A stretch of 64,000 bases of DNA from Bacillus sp. UNC41MFS5 (GTDB lineage: Bacteria; Bacillota; Bacilli; Bacillales_B; DSM-18226), in NCBI RefSeq assembly GCF_000686805.1, contig NZ_JMLP01000011.1:1-64000 (forward strand), written 5' to 3'. The translations under genes were made by a program, and so were the position numbers. Position 1 is the first letter of the stretch, and the number at the start of each line of letters is the position of its first letter. Below, piece by piece: positions 33,283 to 42,744 of the stretch. The notes beneath the pieces were generated by a model. It worked only from the letters and a program-made list of their open reading frames with translations, did not search any database and had not been told where the DNA came from.

Positions 33283-34932
33283 TTACATTTTAGGTTTAAT
33301 AGTCGCTTCCTGATTAATTAAATCGAATACGATATCATACTTACCTGTATTAAAATAGTAATAATTTGAATCGTTTGAAACAAGTGTAGCTTGTTTCTTT
33401 AATTCATCCCAAAGAGCATTATCTATATCGATATTGCTTAGGGTAATGGACTCTGAAATATTCTCACGATTTATATTGTATTGCGTATTGTAGAATCCAT
33501 ATATTAGGGTTTTCTCCCCATTATTTAATGTTTTTTCTTCTGATAATCCACGCAGCGCAGTTTTCACTTCTTCATACTTTGAATTTAGAAAGGTTAGAAA
33601 ATACTCATTAGCATTTACGAACCTTTGTGGGAATAAAGGGAGAAAATCCTCTATCTCCCCTTGAAGGACTGGTAAGTCTTTTTCCTCTAATTTTATATTA
33701 TCCACACTGGTATAACCAGTGATGTTATCACTGGTTTTAATTTTAAAAGCGTTACCTTGTTGCTTTAATACATTAACCTTTTCGAGAAAAACGATTTCTC
33801 CACTTGGTGCCTTTAATTTATTGTCACTATAGACTTTGGATTGTCCTGCCACTACAAATCCATTTTTATTCAATTCCTTCGAATTAAGCTCCTGTTTCAT
33901 AGCTTCTTTCTCCTGAGATTTTACATTAAGCTGTTCATCTGCTGGAGATTTTTCTTTGGTATTAGTGTTGATATAATTCCCAATACCTTTGACAGGATTA
34001 AATCCGAACATTATAGTAGCACTAATTAGGATTGCAAAGAAAATCAGGAAGAAGTGTATTGTATAACGGTAATTAGTATGTTTCTTTACCTTTTTATTAC
34101 TCTTTTGTTCTGACCGTTTTGATTGAATAGTTTCAAAATTATCTTCGTTATATTGCCGATCTAACATTTTAGTCTTATACTCTTTTTTTTCAACTTCTGT
34201 TAACGCATTGAACCACTTAATAAACTCATTGTACTCTTTAACCACGACGTCTGCTTCATCTAACTTTTCCAATCTTCCAAAGTGAATCCACATAACCCGA
34301 TCACAAAATTCTCTAATTTGTGAGATGGAATGACTGATGAAAATAATCGTTTTGCCTTCACTTTTAAACTCATTCATTTTGTTTAGGCACTTTTTATAAA
34401 ATGTTTGATCACCAACGGAAAGGGCTTCATCAACTATTAAAATATCCGGATTTGTATGAATGGAGATCGCAAATCCTAAGCGTGATTTCATTCCACTTGA
34501 ATAATTTTTCACTGGCTGGTTAATAAAATTACCTATATCAGCAAAATCAATAATTTCGTCTTTAAACTTCCTAATTTCTTCCTTTTTTAGACCGTGCATT
34601 AAACACTTTAGTTCTATATTTTCTAAACCAGTTAATTGGTTATTTAATCCAGCAGAAATAGCAATTAATGAAGTTTCCCCGTTAATTTTAATATTTCCAG
34701 AAGTAGGAGGAATAATTTGGGCCAATAAATTAGATATGGTCGACTTACCTGATCCATTCAATCCGACAATTCCTATTGCCTCCCCTTCGTAAATTTCAAA
34801 CGATAAATTTTTTAGCGCATAAAAATTACCCTTATTATTCTTAAAGGATATAATCTCCTTTATTTTATCTGATTGTTTTTTATATAAATTAAAACTTTTT
34901 GATACATTTGAAAAAGCGATTTTCGGCCTCAT
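33283..34932 (-). CDS. tagH: wall-polymer ABC exporter, ATPase subunit
   Basis: A 549-residue protein with the TagH layout. An N-terminal ABC ATPase (about 1-240) has Walker A GLNGSGKST, signature YSSGMKSRLGF and Walker B ILIVDEALSVGD. A linker and one membrane helix (about 290-312) follow, then a long extracytoplasmic part with an SH3-like segment (about 360-425) and a C-terminal domain. With TagG it flips or exports complete lipid-linked wall polymers. It is the last gene of the seven-gene operon and starts at ATG 34932 with GGAGG. There is no Wzt-like sugar-binding domain. Confidence 0.93.
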   Translation of the reverse strand: MRPKIAFSNVSKSFNLYKKQSDKIKEIISFKNNKGNFYALKNLSFEIYEGEAIGIVGLNGSGKSTISNLLAQIIPPTSGNIKINGETSLIAISAGLNNQLTGLENIELKCLMHGLKKEEIRKFKDEIIDFADIGNFINQPVKNYSSGMKSRLGFAISIHTNPDILIVDEALSVGDQTFYKKCLNKMNEFKSEGKTIIFISHSISQIREFCDRVMWIHFGRLEKLDEADVVVKEYNEFIKWFNALTEVEKKEYKTKMLDRQYNEDNFETIQSKRSEQKSNKKVKKHTNYRYTIHFFLIFFAILISATIMFGFNPVKGIGNYINTNTKEKSPADEQLNVKSQEKEAMKQELNSKELNKNGFVVAGQSKVYSDNKLKAPSGEIVFLEKVNVLKQQGNAFKIKTSDNITGYTSVDNIKLEEKDLPVLQGEIEDFLPLFPQRFVNANEYFLTFLNSKYEEVKTALRGLSEEKTLNNGEKTLIYGFYNTQYNINRENISESITLSNIDIDNALWDELKKQATLVSNDSNYYYFNTGKYDIVFDLINQEATIKPKM

Positions 34933-34948
34933 TATTTAAAGCCTCCAA

Positions 34949-35752
34949 TTATATATAGTCAACAAACTTATGACGGAATTTCATATGAACAATCGAACCC
35001 ATAAATAAAATGAGTAAAGTAACGAACCAAAAGTAAAAGCTATATGCAGGATCTTGAAAAAACCATTTTCCACCCAATAGTGAATATCTAAACCCCTCGA
35101 TAATATAAAAGAAGGGATTAAGCTGCATTGTTTTCAAAATGGGAGCAGGTAAACTATGCACATTCCATACTATAGGCAGAATATACATCATAATCCTCAT
35201 ACCTGACTGGACCATTTGCTGTATATCACGAATTATCGTTGTCAGTGTTGAGAGTAATAGCGTTAATCCAAATAGTAATAGATAAAGACAGAGTAGGTAA
35301 TACGGTAATTGCAATAAATAAAGCCCTGGAAAAAATCCTTTTATGCTTATAATTCCCAGTGCTATTACTATCATGGTAAAGAAAGCAAAGGAATTACCAA
35401 TAATCTTAATAGATGGCAAAACACTAACAGGAAACTTCATTTTTGAAACTAAGCTTATATTTGAATAGATACTATTCGAGGCCTGACTTAAAGCTGGATT
35501 AATATAAAGCCATGGCACTATGCCTGCAATAAGCCAAAGGAAAAATGGGGTCTCTCCAACAGAAGATCCGCCTCTTATCCCAAAACCAAAGACAAACCAA
35601 TAGATCCCGATTTGAGTCAATGGGTTCAGCAATTGCCATAGAGCCCCAAGATAATGCATAGTGTATTTACTTTTTTCCTCAAAAAAGCTCAATCTAAAAA
35701 TCAAGTTCAAATGAAGAAGTTGTTCCTTCACCACTTGCCAAATTAGGTTCAT
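34949..35752 (-). CDS. tagG: wall-polymer ABC exporter, membrane subunit
   Basis: A 267-residue ABC-2-type permease with six membrane helices. It has the family features PLTQIGIYWFVFGFGIRGG near 44 and the conserved PILKTMQLNPFFYIIEGFRY loop region near 205-225. It forms the channel for the polymer with TagH. Its ATGA start overlaps the stop codon of wecC by four bases, and tagH follows after 16 bases, so these three genes are tightly coupled. Confidence 0.93.
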   Translation of the reverse strand: MNLIWQVVKEQLLHLNLIFRLSFFEEKSKYTMHYLGALWQLLNPLTQIGIYWFVFGFGIRGGSSVGETPFFLWLIAGIVPWLYINPALSQASNSIYSNISLVSKMKFPVSVLPSIKIIGNSFAFFTMIVIALGIISIKGFFPGLYLLQLPYYLLCLYLLLFGLTLLLSTLTTIIRDIQQMVQSGMRIMMYILPIVWNVHSLPAPILKTMQLNPFFYIIEGFRYSLLGGKWFFQDPAYSFYFWFVTLLILFMGSIVHMKFRHKFVDYI

Positions 35753-37026
35753 ACAAGGCTTGCTTCCTTTTTAAGAAATTTATATAAGTTGCCATAGTTC
35801 ATGTAGTCAAGATCTGTTGAGACAGTCTTCACGATATTCTTCGTATCAAAAATTCGCTTATTATTCATTGTTGCAAACTCTAGTCCATCTAGTACTTTAA
35901 ATTCACTATGGTCAGATAGAACAAGAATTAAATCAGATCCTTTAACAGCTTCTTCTAGATCAGAGATTACCCAGTCAAGTTCTACGTGAGGATCATACGC
36001 TCTAACCTCAAAATCGTTTTGATCTTTAAGCATTTCATAAATTTCGATTGCTGGGCTCTCACGAATATCATCGACATTTCCCTTATAAGTTAAACCAAAA
36101 ACTGTTACAACTTTACCATCTACGTTTTTCATTAATTTATTAACATTTTCCACTACATAGTGAGGCATAGAAGTGTTAATAGAGCGTGATAAATTGATTA
36201 ATTGAGCTGTTTCCGGTGCCTTAGCTACGATAAAATATGGATCAACAGCTAAACAATGACCTCCAACTCCAGGACCCGGTGTATGCAAATTAACACGTGG
36301 GTGCTTGTTTGCCATTTGAATAACATCTAATGCGTTGATTTCTAGTTCATTACAAACCTTCGCCAATTCATTGGCTAAAGCGATATTAACATCTCTAAAT
36401 GTATTTTCCATTAGCTTAGACATTTCTGCCGTTTTCGCATTAGTCTTAATAATTTCGCCTTTTACAAAAGTACTGTAAACCATTGCACCAGCTTCAGTAC
36501 ATTCAGGAGTAATCCCACCAACAATACGATTATTATAAATTAGTTCATGTAGTATTTGTCCTGGTAATACTCTTTCCGGACAGTGAACAAGGAAGATATC
36601 CTTACCAACCACAAAGCCTGCTGCTTCAACTAACGGCTTCACTACATCATCCATACTACGAGGTCCGATCGTTGATTCCACGATAATAGCATTTCCTTTT
36701 TCAACATATGGTAAAACAGAATTTACTGCACTAACTACATAAGTTAAATCACAAGACTTATATTCATCATCATGATTAGGAGTTGGAACCGAAATGATAA
36801 AAGCATTCGCTTTTTCCGGCTTAATAGATGCTTTAAAAGTCCCCTTTTCAATTACTTCCTCCAATGCTTCCTGTAAACCTGGTTCTTCGATATGAATTCT
36901 TCCGTTATTTAGTGAATCAATAACCGATTGTTTAACGTCAACTCCCACAACTTCAACGTTGTGTTTTGCGAACATGATAGATGTTGGTAAACCAATATAT
37001 CCTAAACCAATTGTACAAATTTTCAT
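35749..37026 (-). CDS. wecC: UDP-N-acetyl-D-mannosamine dehydrogenase (WecC type)
   Basis: A 425-residue NAD-dependent nucleotide-sugar dehydrogenase that oxidises the C6 hydroxyl to a carboxylate in two steps. The Rossmann start is ICTIGLGYIGLPTS, and the catalytic cysteine lies in GVGGHCLAVDPYF near 258. The motifs HCPERVLPG and GLTYKGNVDDIRESPA point to the WecC/ManNAc branch rather than UDP-glucose dehydrogenase. Two mnaA copies in the window can make its substrate. The result would be UDP-ManNAcA for a negatively charged wall polymer. TAGGAGG precedes the ATG. Confidence 0.9.
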   Translation of the reverse strand: MKICTIGLGYIGLPTSIMFAKHNVEVVGVDVKQSVIDSLNNGRIHIEEPGLQEALEEVIEKGTFKASIKPEKANAFIISVPTPNHDDEYKSCDLTYVVSAVNSVLPYVEKGNAIIVESTIGPRSMDDVVKPLVEAAGFVVGKDIFLVHCPERVLPGQILHELIYNNRIVGGITPECTEAGAMVYSTFVKGEIIKTNAKTAEMSKLMENTFRDVNIALANELAKVCNELEINALDVIQMANKHPRVNLHTPGPGVGGHCLAVDPYFIVAKAPETAQLINLSRSINTSMPHYVVENVNKLMKNVDGKVVTVFGLTYKGNVDDIRESPAIEIYEMLKDQNDFEVRAYDPHVELDWVISDLEEAVKGSDLILVLSDHSEFKVLDGLEFATMNNKRIFDTKNIVKTVSTDLDYMNYGNLYKFLKKEASLV

Positions 37027-37069
37027 TTTATATTTCCTCCTAGAATGTAAGTTCTATTCTAATATTTAT

Positions 37070-39283
37070 TTAATAAAATAGAACTTTTAAATTCTTTTTA
37101 TTATGAACTATTTGTTCAAAGACAAGAGTAGCTTCTGCGATATTTCCTAACTCCGATTTATATGGAAGCTCGTAGTGACTAAGGATACTATTTTCCTCAT
37201 AAATTCCCCAAATGCTAGTTTCACTTCCGATGTAATCACTTAATTTTGATGGTAAATAAGGATTAATCGGTTTACTATCTTTTGTCTTGGCATCATTAAC
37301 TACCAAGCAATCAAAAGAAGTAGTTAAATTAAGGAACTCATAGTAACTAGCATACGGATTTACCTTTACATTTTCCTCGAGTTTGCTTCCTTTTAATTCT
37401 TCTAAAAGTGGAGCTGGATTCGCTGTAAAAATATGAAGGTTAATGTGTTTTCTTAGCTCATCATTGACATTCTCTAATCCAGCAAACAAATCATCAAGAT
37501 TTCTTGTTTGATAAAAAGTACCAAAATAAGCGATATTTGCTTTATCTTGATTTAAAGAATAATTACTTTCCTTTAAATAATAGAACTCTTTTGGCAATGT
37601 TGGCTGAGGCGAAATTTTGGCTTTCCTATTAATAATCTTCCTTAAGCTTTTAATAGGGAAACTATCAAGCATATATTTTAGCTGATGTTCATTTGTAAAT
37701 ATTAACTCATCTGCAAAAAGATAGGGTAAATACTCACACCAAAAGAATAAGTTAGTATCATTCACAGGCTGCAATTTGTGTTTTCTTCCTATTATTCTAT
37801 TAGCCTTTTTAATAAAACTAGCATCCTCTATCTTGGATTCTCTTTTTTTACCATGTATATCAAGTAAGATTGGATCAGAAAATTCGGCAACCCATTTTAC
37901 CTTTGGATTCTCCATCTTATATTGATAAGCAAGAAAATGCGATCCAGGCCACATTGCTCGGCTATAAACCTCTTTATATTTTTTGTCTTTATTAATTTTC
38001 TCCATTCCTAGCGTACAAAAATCGTTAATGGCTTTCCAGTTTGCGAAGCTTGGATAAGATGGAATTTCTACCCGTTCTTCAATCAAATCATCAATTAAAT
38101 AATTTAATTTATGATCCTTTTCTCGCACTTTATCCATTTTATTGTAAACTACGTCCACCACTTGATTCATATTGCGGATTCTCTTTGCCATTACATTTCC
38201 GCTCGTATCTACATAAGGTGGGAAACAATAAGCAATGATTAATTTATTGGCCAATCCACGATTGACAATTGGGTAAGGCATATAAGATAAATTTTGCTTT
38301 TTGATTTCCGTAACAGCCTTTTCTCTATCATTGTAATTTTCTTTAAGATATCTGTTGATAAAGGATGACTGAGCATTAATTTTTTGTTTAATAAATGTCT
38401 TTTTGTTAACATCCGATGTTTGGCCTAATAATTGATCCAAACATTTAATAACCGCTAATCTTTGAGATACAAAGAAATCAAAAGTCATTTCTTGACGCGA
38501 CACCGAATTATTTCGCAAAACTCTAAAGTATATAGCTTGTTTGTTAATAGGAATCACTTTAAATTTTAATTCATGTTTCACAAATAGCTCCGTGAAAAAT
38601 ACCACATCTTCCCCACTACGCAGGTTTACATCATATTGTATCTCTTTTAAGCATCTTGTTGGTACAAGCTTACATGCATTGATAGTAGCCACCATATTTA
38701 AAGTAGCAAGGGTGTTTTCTGGATTTTTCTCGGCATTGATAATTTGTTTATTAATGGCGTTAGAATGATCAGCATTTCCCTGTTCGTCAATATTTACTAT
38801 TTGTGTAACAACTGTTGTATCAATTTGCGCAAGATTAAACATCTCTTCTAAGAAATTATTAGATACATAATCATCATCATCTAAAAACACAGTGTACTCT
38901 CGTTCTGCATGTTGGATTCCTAAGTTCCTAGATGAAGAAGCACTAGCTTTTGAAGAATATAGTAATATTATATTTTGCATTTGATTTTTCTTAATAAAAT
39001 CATTAACCCGAGATTCAGTAGAATCCTTCTCTCCATTAATGATTATGATAACATCGAAAAGTTCCTTCTTTAAGGTTTGATTACAAAGGGAATTCAAGAC
39101 CTTCATAATTACTTTCTCACCTTTATAAGTTGGAATAATAACACTAATCCCATTTTTAAATTTTTTGCGATTTAGTAACATACCGTTAGTCTTTGGAGCT
39201 ATTGTGGGAGTAATCATTAATTTTACTTTTTTCTTAAGCTGCTGTATTTCTTCCAATCTTGTTAGTATTTCTTGTTTGTTCAA
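37070..39283 (-). CDS. two-part glycosyltransferase (GT2 + GT4-like)
   Basis: A 737-residue protein with two glycosyltransferase halves. About 47-270 form a GT-A/GT2 domain (ISVIIPTYKGEKVIMKVLN, then FLDDDDYVSNNFLEEMF with the metal-binding Asp residues). About 345-737 form a GT-B-like domain with a Rossmann second half (ANIAYFGTFYQTRNLDDLF and NPYLPSKLSDYIG). A fused enzyme of this type can add two alternating sugars, as in a disaccharide-repeat polymer. TTG 39283 is the start, with GGGGG ahead of it. It lies four bases after the methyltransferase gene. Membrane helices are absent. Confidence 0.85.
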   Translation of the reverse strand: MNKQEILTRLEEIQQLKKKVKLMITPTIAPKTNGMLLNRKKFKNGISVIIPTYKGEKVIMKVLNSLCNQTLKKELFDVIIIINGEKDSTESRVNDFIKKNQMQNIILLYSSKASASSSRNLGIQHAEREYTVFLDDDDYVSNNFLEEMFNLAQIDTTVVTQIVNIDEQGNADHSNAINKQIINAEKNPENTLATLNMVATINACKLVPTRCLKEIQYDVNLRSGEDVVFFTELFVKHELKFKVIPINKQAIYFRVLRNNSVSRQEMTFDFFVSQRLAVIKCLDQLLGQTSDVNKKTFIKQKINAQSSFINRYLKENYNDREKAVTEIKKQNLSYMPYPIVNRGLANKLIIAYCFPPYVDTSGNVMAKRIRNMNQVVDVVYNKMDKVREKDHKLNYLIDDLIEERVEIPSYPSFANWKAINDFCTLGMEKINKDKKYKEVYSRAMWPGSHFLAYQYKMENPKVKWVAEFSDPILLDIHGKKRESKIEDASFIKKANRIIGRKHKLQPVNDTNLFFWCEYLPYLFADELIFTNEHQLKYMLDSFPIKSLRKIINRKAKISPQPTLPKEFYYLKESNYSLNQDKANIAYFGTFYQTRNLDDLFAGLENVNDELRKHINLHIFTANPAPLLEELKGSKLEENVKVNPYASYYEFLNLTTSFDCLVVNDAKTKDSKPINPYLPSKLSDYIGSETSIWGIYEENSILSHYELPYKSELGNIAEATLVFEQIVHNKKNLKVLFY

Positions 39284-39287
39284 AACA

Positions 39288-41348
39288 TTACCCCCTTGAA
39301 AGCTTCTTAGATGAATTACGTCTAAACTGCCAATACTTTAAAGTAAAGGAACCGAGTTTTGAGTTTTTTAAAGCTAAATATTTTTTTTCTAAAATATTTA
39401 ATTTTTTCTCAAATGTTGTAATTAAGTTGTGATTTTGGTCGATTTGCTCTTTCTCTTTTAAACTATGTTGAAGTACCTTCTCTTCGTTATTTAAGCTATT
39501 GAGGAGTTCAGATTTCAGCATTACTACTTGTTTGTTTAACTCTGAGATTAAGTCATCTTTTTTCTTCATTTCCTCTAACATGTGTACACTATCATTATTG
39601 GAGTTGGACTGACCCTTCTCTTCTAATTGTTTTATAACCACGTTTAACTGAGCAATCTCACTAATTCGCTGCATATCTTTTTCTTGGATTTGACCTCTTA
39701 ACTCATTTTGGATTATCTTATGGTTCTCTTTTTCTTGATTTAAGAGTTTTCTTTTTTGTTGTAATTCTCTTTTTAATTCCTGTTGGGTAACTGCGTGTTT
39801 TTCTATTTCTTGATTCAATATGAATCTATTATTTTCTAATTCCTCTTGTGTATCTTTTTGTTTTTCAATCTCTTGATTTAAAAGGAGTTTATTATTTTCT
39901 AATTCTCTTTTTAATTCCTCTTGTGTGTCCTTTTGTTTTTCAATCTCTTGATTCAAAAGGAATTTATTATTTTCTAACTCTTCTTCTAACTCCTCAATTC
40001 TATTGGATCCGGTTAACGTGATTTCTTCTATTTTTTCCTTCAATTCTTTAATTTGAGCATTTCGCTGAATTACTTCTTCAATACTATTTTTTAATTGAGA
40101 ATCAAGCTGTGCTATATTTTCCTCTAAGAGCGAAACTTCTCTTTCTTTTTGCTTCATCTGTGCATCAAATTGTTGAATATAGCTGCGTTGTTGATTTTCG
40201 ACTTTTTCAATTAATGAGCAAATTTCAAAGTTTTGGTCTTTGACTTGCTGCAAAAGTCTTCTATTTGTATCTTTTTCTCCTTTTAACTCTGCTATGGCAT
40301 TATTCTGTTGAACTTGGTATTGTAATTCCTTCTGTCGAAGAATGCCAATTTCTCTTTCTTTTTGTAACATCAGTTCTTCAAATTTTTCAATATAACGACG
40401 ATGTTGATTATCAACATTATTTATTAAAGAATTAAATTCAATATTCTGTTCTTTAATTTGTTGTAAGAGTTTTCGATTTGTTTCCTTTTCTTCTTGCGTT
40501 TCACTAGTCATTTTATTTTCAAATTTTTTCAATTCAATAATCTGCTCATTTAGTATTTTAATTTGATTATCACGTTGTGCCACTTGTCGTTTAAAATCAT
40601 CAATATATTGACTATGCTGAGACTGCAAATTTTTAATGTAGTCATTCTTTTGTCTTAAAGTAAGTTGGAAGTTCTCAATTCTAGTAACTAATTCTCGTTC
40701 AACAGTGTAAAAAGCCTTTTCTAACTTTTCAATAATTTCTCTGTTAAAAACAGTCTCTTGTGAATTATTTTCCTTAGTATTACTTTTCTTACACACCACA
40801 CCAACCCAGCTACCAAGATATTCAATTGTCTCAATAGAAAAATACTTTGATAAATGGTCATACAAATCTAAAAAGTAATAAGTGCGTTTATGGTCAAAGT
40901 AATCATTGATTCCAAAAGGAACAGTTACTACTAATCGTCCATTTAGTTCTAAGTGATCAAATAATTTTTTTAGGAAATTATATGGATCAGATATATGTTC
41001 TAAAACCTCTGTTAATAAAATCGTTTCATAGGATGCTGCTAGTTCTTCTTCAGTCATAAAGTTAGAAACTCTAAAACTAACCTTTTGTTGAACCGTAGGG
41101 TGCTCATTCTTTAAATCCATGTTTGCATAGTCTATGGATTCCTGTGCAATATCAATTGCATCAACATTTTTTCCTTCACGACCTAAAATAATGGGTACTA
41201 CTCCCTGCGAACAGCCTATATCTAAAATCCTATCTCCTTTAACATGGTTAACAATCCAATTTATCCGATTTCGAGTCTTTTTACTGAAGTCCTCTCCCAT
41301 ATCCCCTTTATAAGCTTCTGAGATTCTATCTAAAGGCTTTTTCGTCAT
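39288..41348 (-). CDS. SAM methyltransferase fused to a long repeated coiled coil
   Basis: A 686-residue protein. Residues about 20-185 are a class I methyltransferase (ILDIGCSQGVVPIILGREG for SAM binding, ILLTEVLEHISDP, VVTVPFGINDYFDHKRTYY). Residues about 195-660 form one nearly unbroken coiled coil. It contains two 71-residue copies (287-357 and 358-428) and four 22-25-residue copies (457-552). The end is a short basic tail (KYWQFRRNSSKKLSRG). A methyltransferase joined to a rod, in an ABC-exported polymer operon, recalls WbdD, which caps O-antigen chains and measures their length. That role is inferred. GAGAGGAAAT precedes the ATG. Confidence 0.85.
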   Translation of the reverse strand: MTKKPLDRISEAYKGDMGEDFSKKTRNRINWIVNHVKGDRILDIGCSQGVVPIILGREGKNVDAIDIAQESIDYANMDLKNEHPTVQQKVSFRVSNFMTEEELAASYETILLTEVLEHISDPYNFLKKLFDHLELNGRLVVTVPFGINDYFDHKRTYYFLDLYDHLSKYFSIETIEYLGSWVGVVCKKSNTKENNSQETVFNREIIEKLEKAFYTVERELVTRIENFQLTLRQKNDYIKNLQSQHSQYIDDFKRQVAQRDNQIKILNEQIIELKKFENKMTSETQEEKETNRKLLQQIKEQNIEFNSLINNVDNQHRRYIEKFEELMLQKEREIGILRQKELQYQVQQNNAIAELKGEKDTNRRLLQQVKDQNFEICSLIEKVENQQRSYIQQFDAQMKQKEREVSLLEENIAQLDSQLKNSIEEVIQRNAQIKELKEKIEEITLTGSNRIEELEEELENNKFLLNQEIEKQKDTQEELKRELENNKLLLNQEIEKQKDTQEELENNRFILNQEIEKHAVTQQELKRELQQKRKLLNQEKENHKIIQNELRGQIQEKDMQRISEIAQLNVVIKQLEEKGQSNSNNDSVHMLEEMKKKDDLISELNKQVVMLKSELLNSLNNEEKVLQHSLKEKEQIDQNHNLITTFEKKLNILEKKYLALKNSKLGSFTLKYWQFRRNSSKKLSRG
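39693..39980 (-). repeat. four tandem coding repeats in the coiled coil
   Basis: Units of 75, 66, 75 and 75 bases encode variants of ELENNKFLLNQEIEKQKDT. The first two are nearly identical in DNA, indicating recent slippage or duplication. Lengths of 22 and 25 residues keep 11- and 7-residue coil periods (25 = 7+7+11; 22 = 11+11). Confidence 0.85.
40065..40490 (-). repeat. two 213-base coding repeats in the coiled coil
   Basis: Residues 287-357 and 358-428 align from EKETNRKLLQQIKEQN / EKDTNRRLLQQVKDQN through QKEREIGIL / QKEREVSLL. This is an older duplication than the 75-base units. Confidence 0.8.
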
Positions 41349-41451
41349 GTACGATTTCCTCTCTAATTGTTGTGAAAAATTTATTGTTGATTATTAAAAT
41401 TCCTCAGCAACTTATTATATAAGTACTTATTAAATGGTGGTAAAATACACA

Positions 41452-42744
41452 TTAAGAATACTTTACATTATTATAAACAGTCAGGAACTCTTGTTTCTCT
41501 TCTTCCCAGTTATATTTAAACCTAGCAGCTATGCTATTTTGACTGTAGGTTTCTCTTAAAGCAGGATTTTCTAGTAGATTATTAACTGCATTAGCTATTT
41601 CTTCATAGTTATGGGAGTCAACTGTAATCCCTGTTTTTTCCTCTTCTACTACTTTTTTTATTTCAGGAAAATCACATGCAATCACAGGCACTCCGCTCAT
41701 CATGTATTCGAATAACTTATTTGAGGAAGCCGAGTAATGATTGAAGCACACATTATTTAACACCTGGAATCCTAAATAAGCATTTTTTGTATATTTCGGC
41801 AGTTCAGCAAGAGGCACCTTTGGAAGAAATCTAACTTTATCTTCTAGTTGCATCTTTTGAACCTTTTCTTGTAATTCCTTTTTAATTCTTCCATCACCAA
41901 TAAGTACTAATACCCCTTCAGTGAATAGCGGAGCGGCTTGAATTAATTTATCTAACCCGCGTCCGGTTTGTATCCCACCTTGATAAAGCAGGATTTTTTC
42001 ATCATTTGAAATGCCTAAAATTCCATGTAAATCAATTTTTTCATCATTATTACTGGTTTGTTTGAAAGGATAGTTATGAACAACATAAGGATAAAAACCA
42101 TACAAATCTTCGTTATAAGCAGCACGTGTATGATTCTCTACCATCATTTCGTCAATTCTCTTAATCAAGAATCCTTCCATCTTTCCATAAATAGGACTTT
42201 GATAACCTGTACGGCTCGTTTGGACCTCATGTGAATCATATATTAACTTTTTGCGTTTTAATCGCCATTTTGAACAAATATAACCTTGCGGGAGAGTATT
42301 TAGATCATTGGAATGATAGATATCGTAATCCTTTTTAAATCCCTTAATGATCATTCCAAGAACGAGACTTCCTCTCACCCATACCACCTTTAACTTTGTT
42401 TTCAATAAAAGTATTGCTAATACTGTTAGTATCGAAAAAACACTCGGTGCCGTATAAATTAACAATGCCCATATAAGCAAGAAAAAAACTCCAAACAATT
42501 TATTTTGCAAGGAGTACCTGTAAATTTTCTGCATTAATTCTAATAAAACAGGATATCGTTTAAGCCTGTATACTTTAAAATGCTCATTTCTTTCTTCGTA
42601 TTTTGGTAATGATGCATCCTTTGGATCATGGATACATAATAAATCTACTTCATAACCTGCTTCAGATAATGCAGTGCACTCACGCAATACCCTTGCATCA
42701 TTTGTGAAGTGATTCCATACGAACATGCAAACCTTCTTTGACAT
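41452..42744 (-). CDS. GT4-family glycosyltransferase (second in operon)
   Basis: A 430-residue GT-B enzyme. The N-terminal half has CMFVWNHFTNDARVLRE and a hydrophobic stretch near 85-130 that may sit on the membrane. The C-terminal half has the nucleotide-sugar site ILLYQGGIQTGRGLDKLI, LIGDGRIKKEL and the EX7E-like SSNKLFEYMMSGVPVIACD. It transfers a sugar from a nucleotide donor to the growing lipid-linked chain. ATG 42744 with AGGAAGG ten bases upstream is preferred; it overlaps the previous gene by 47 bases. Confidence 0.88.
   Translation of the reverse strand: MSKKVCMFVWNHFTNDARVLRECTALSEAGYEVDLLCIHDPKDASLPKYEERNEHFKVYRLKRYPVLLELMQKIYRYSLQNKLFGVFFLLIWALLIYTAPSVFSILTVLAILLLKTKLKVVWVRGSLVLGMIIKGFKKDYDIYHSNDLNTLPQGYICSKWRLKRKKLIYDSHEVQTSRTGYQSPIYGKMEGFLIKRIDEMMVENHTRAAYNEDLYGFYPYVVHNYPFKQTSNNDEKIDLHGILGISNDEKILLYQGGIQTGRGLDKLIQAAPLFTEGVLVLIGDGRIKKELQEKVQKMQLEDKVRFLPKVPLAELPKYTKNAYLGFQVLNNVCFNHYSASSNKLFEYMMSGVPVIACDFPEIKKVVEEEKTGITVDSHNYEEIANAVNNLLENPALRETYSQNSIAARFKYNWEEEKQEFLTVYNNVKYS

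Noticed and set aside
39693..40490. Regular repeats considered as a CRISPR array
   Set aside because: The repeats are coding, adjacent without spacers, and encode a coiled coil; no cas gene is present in the window.
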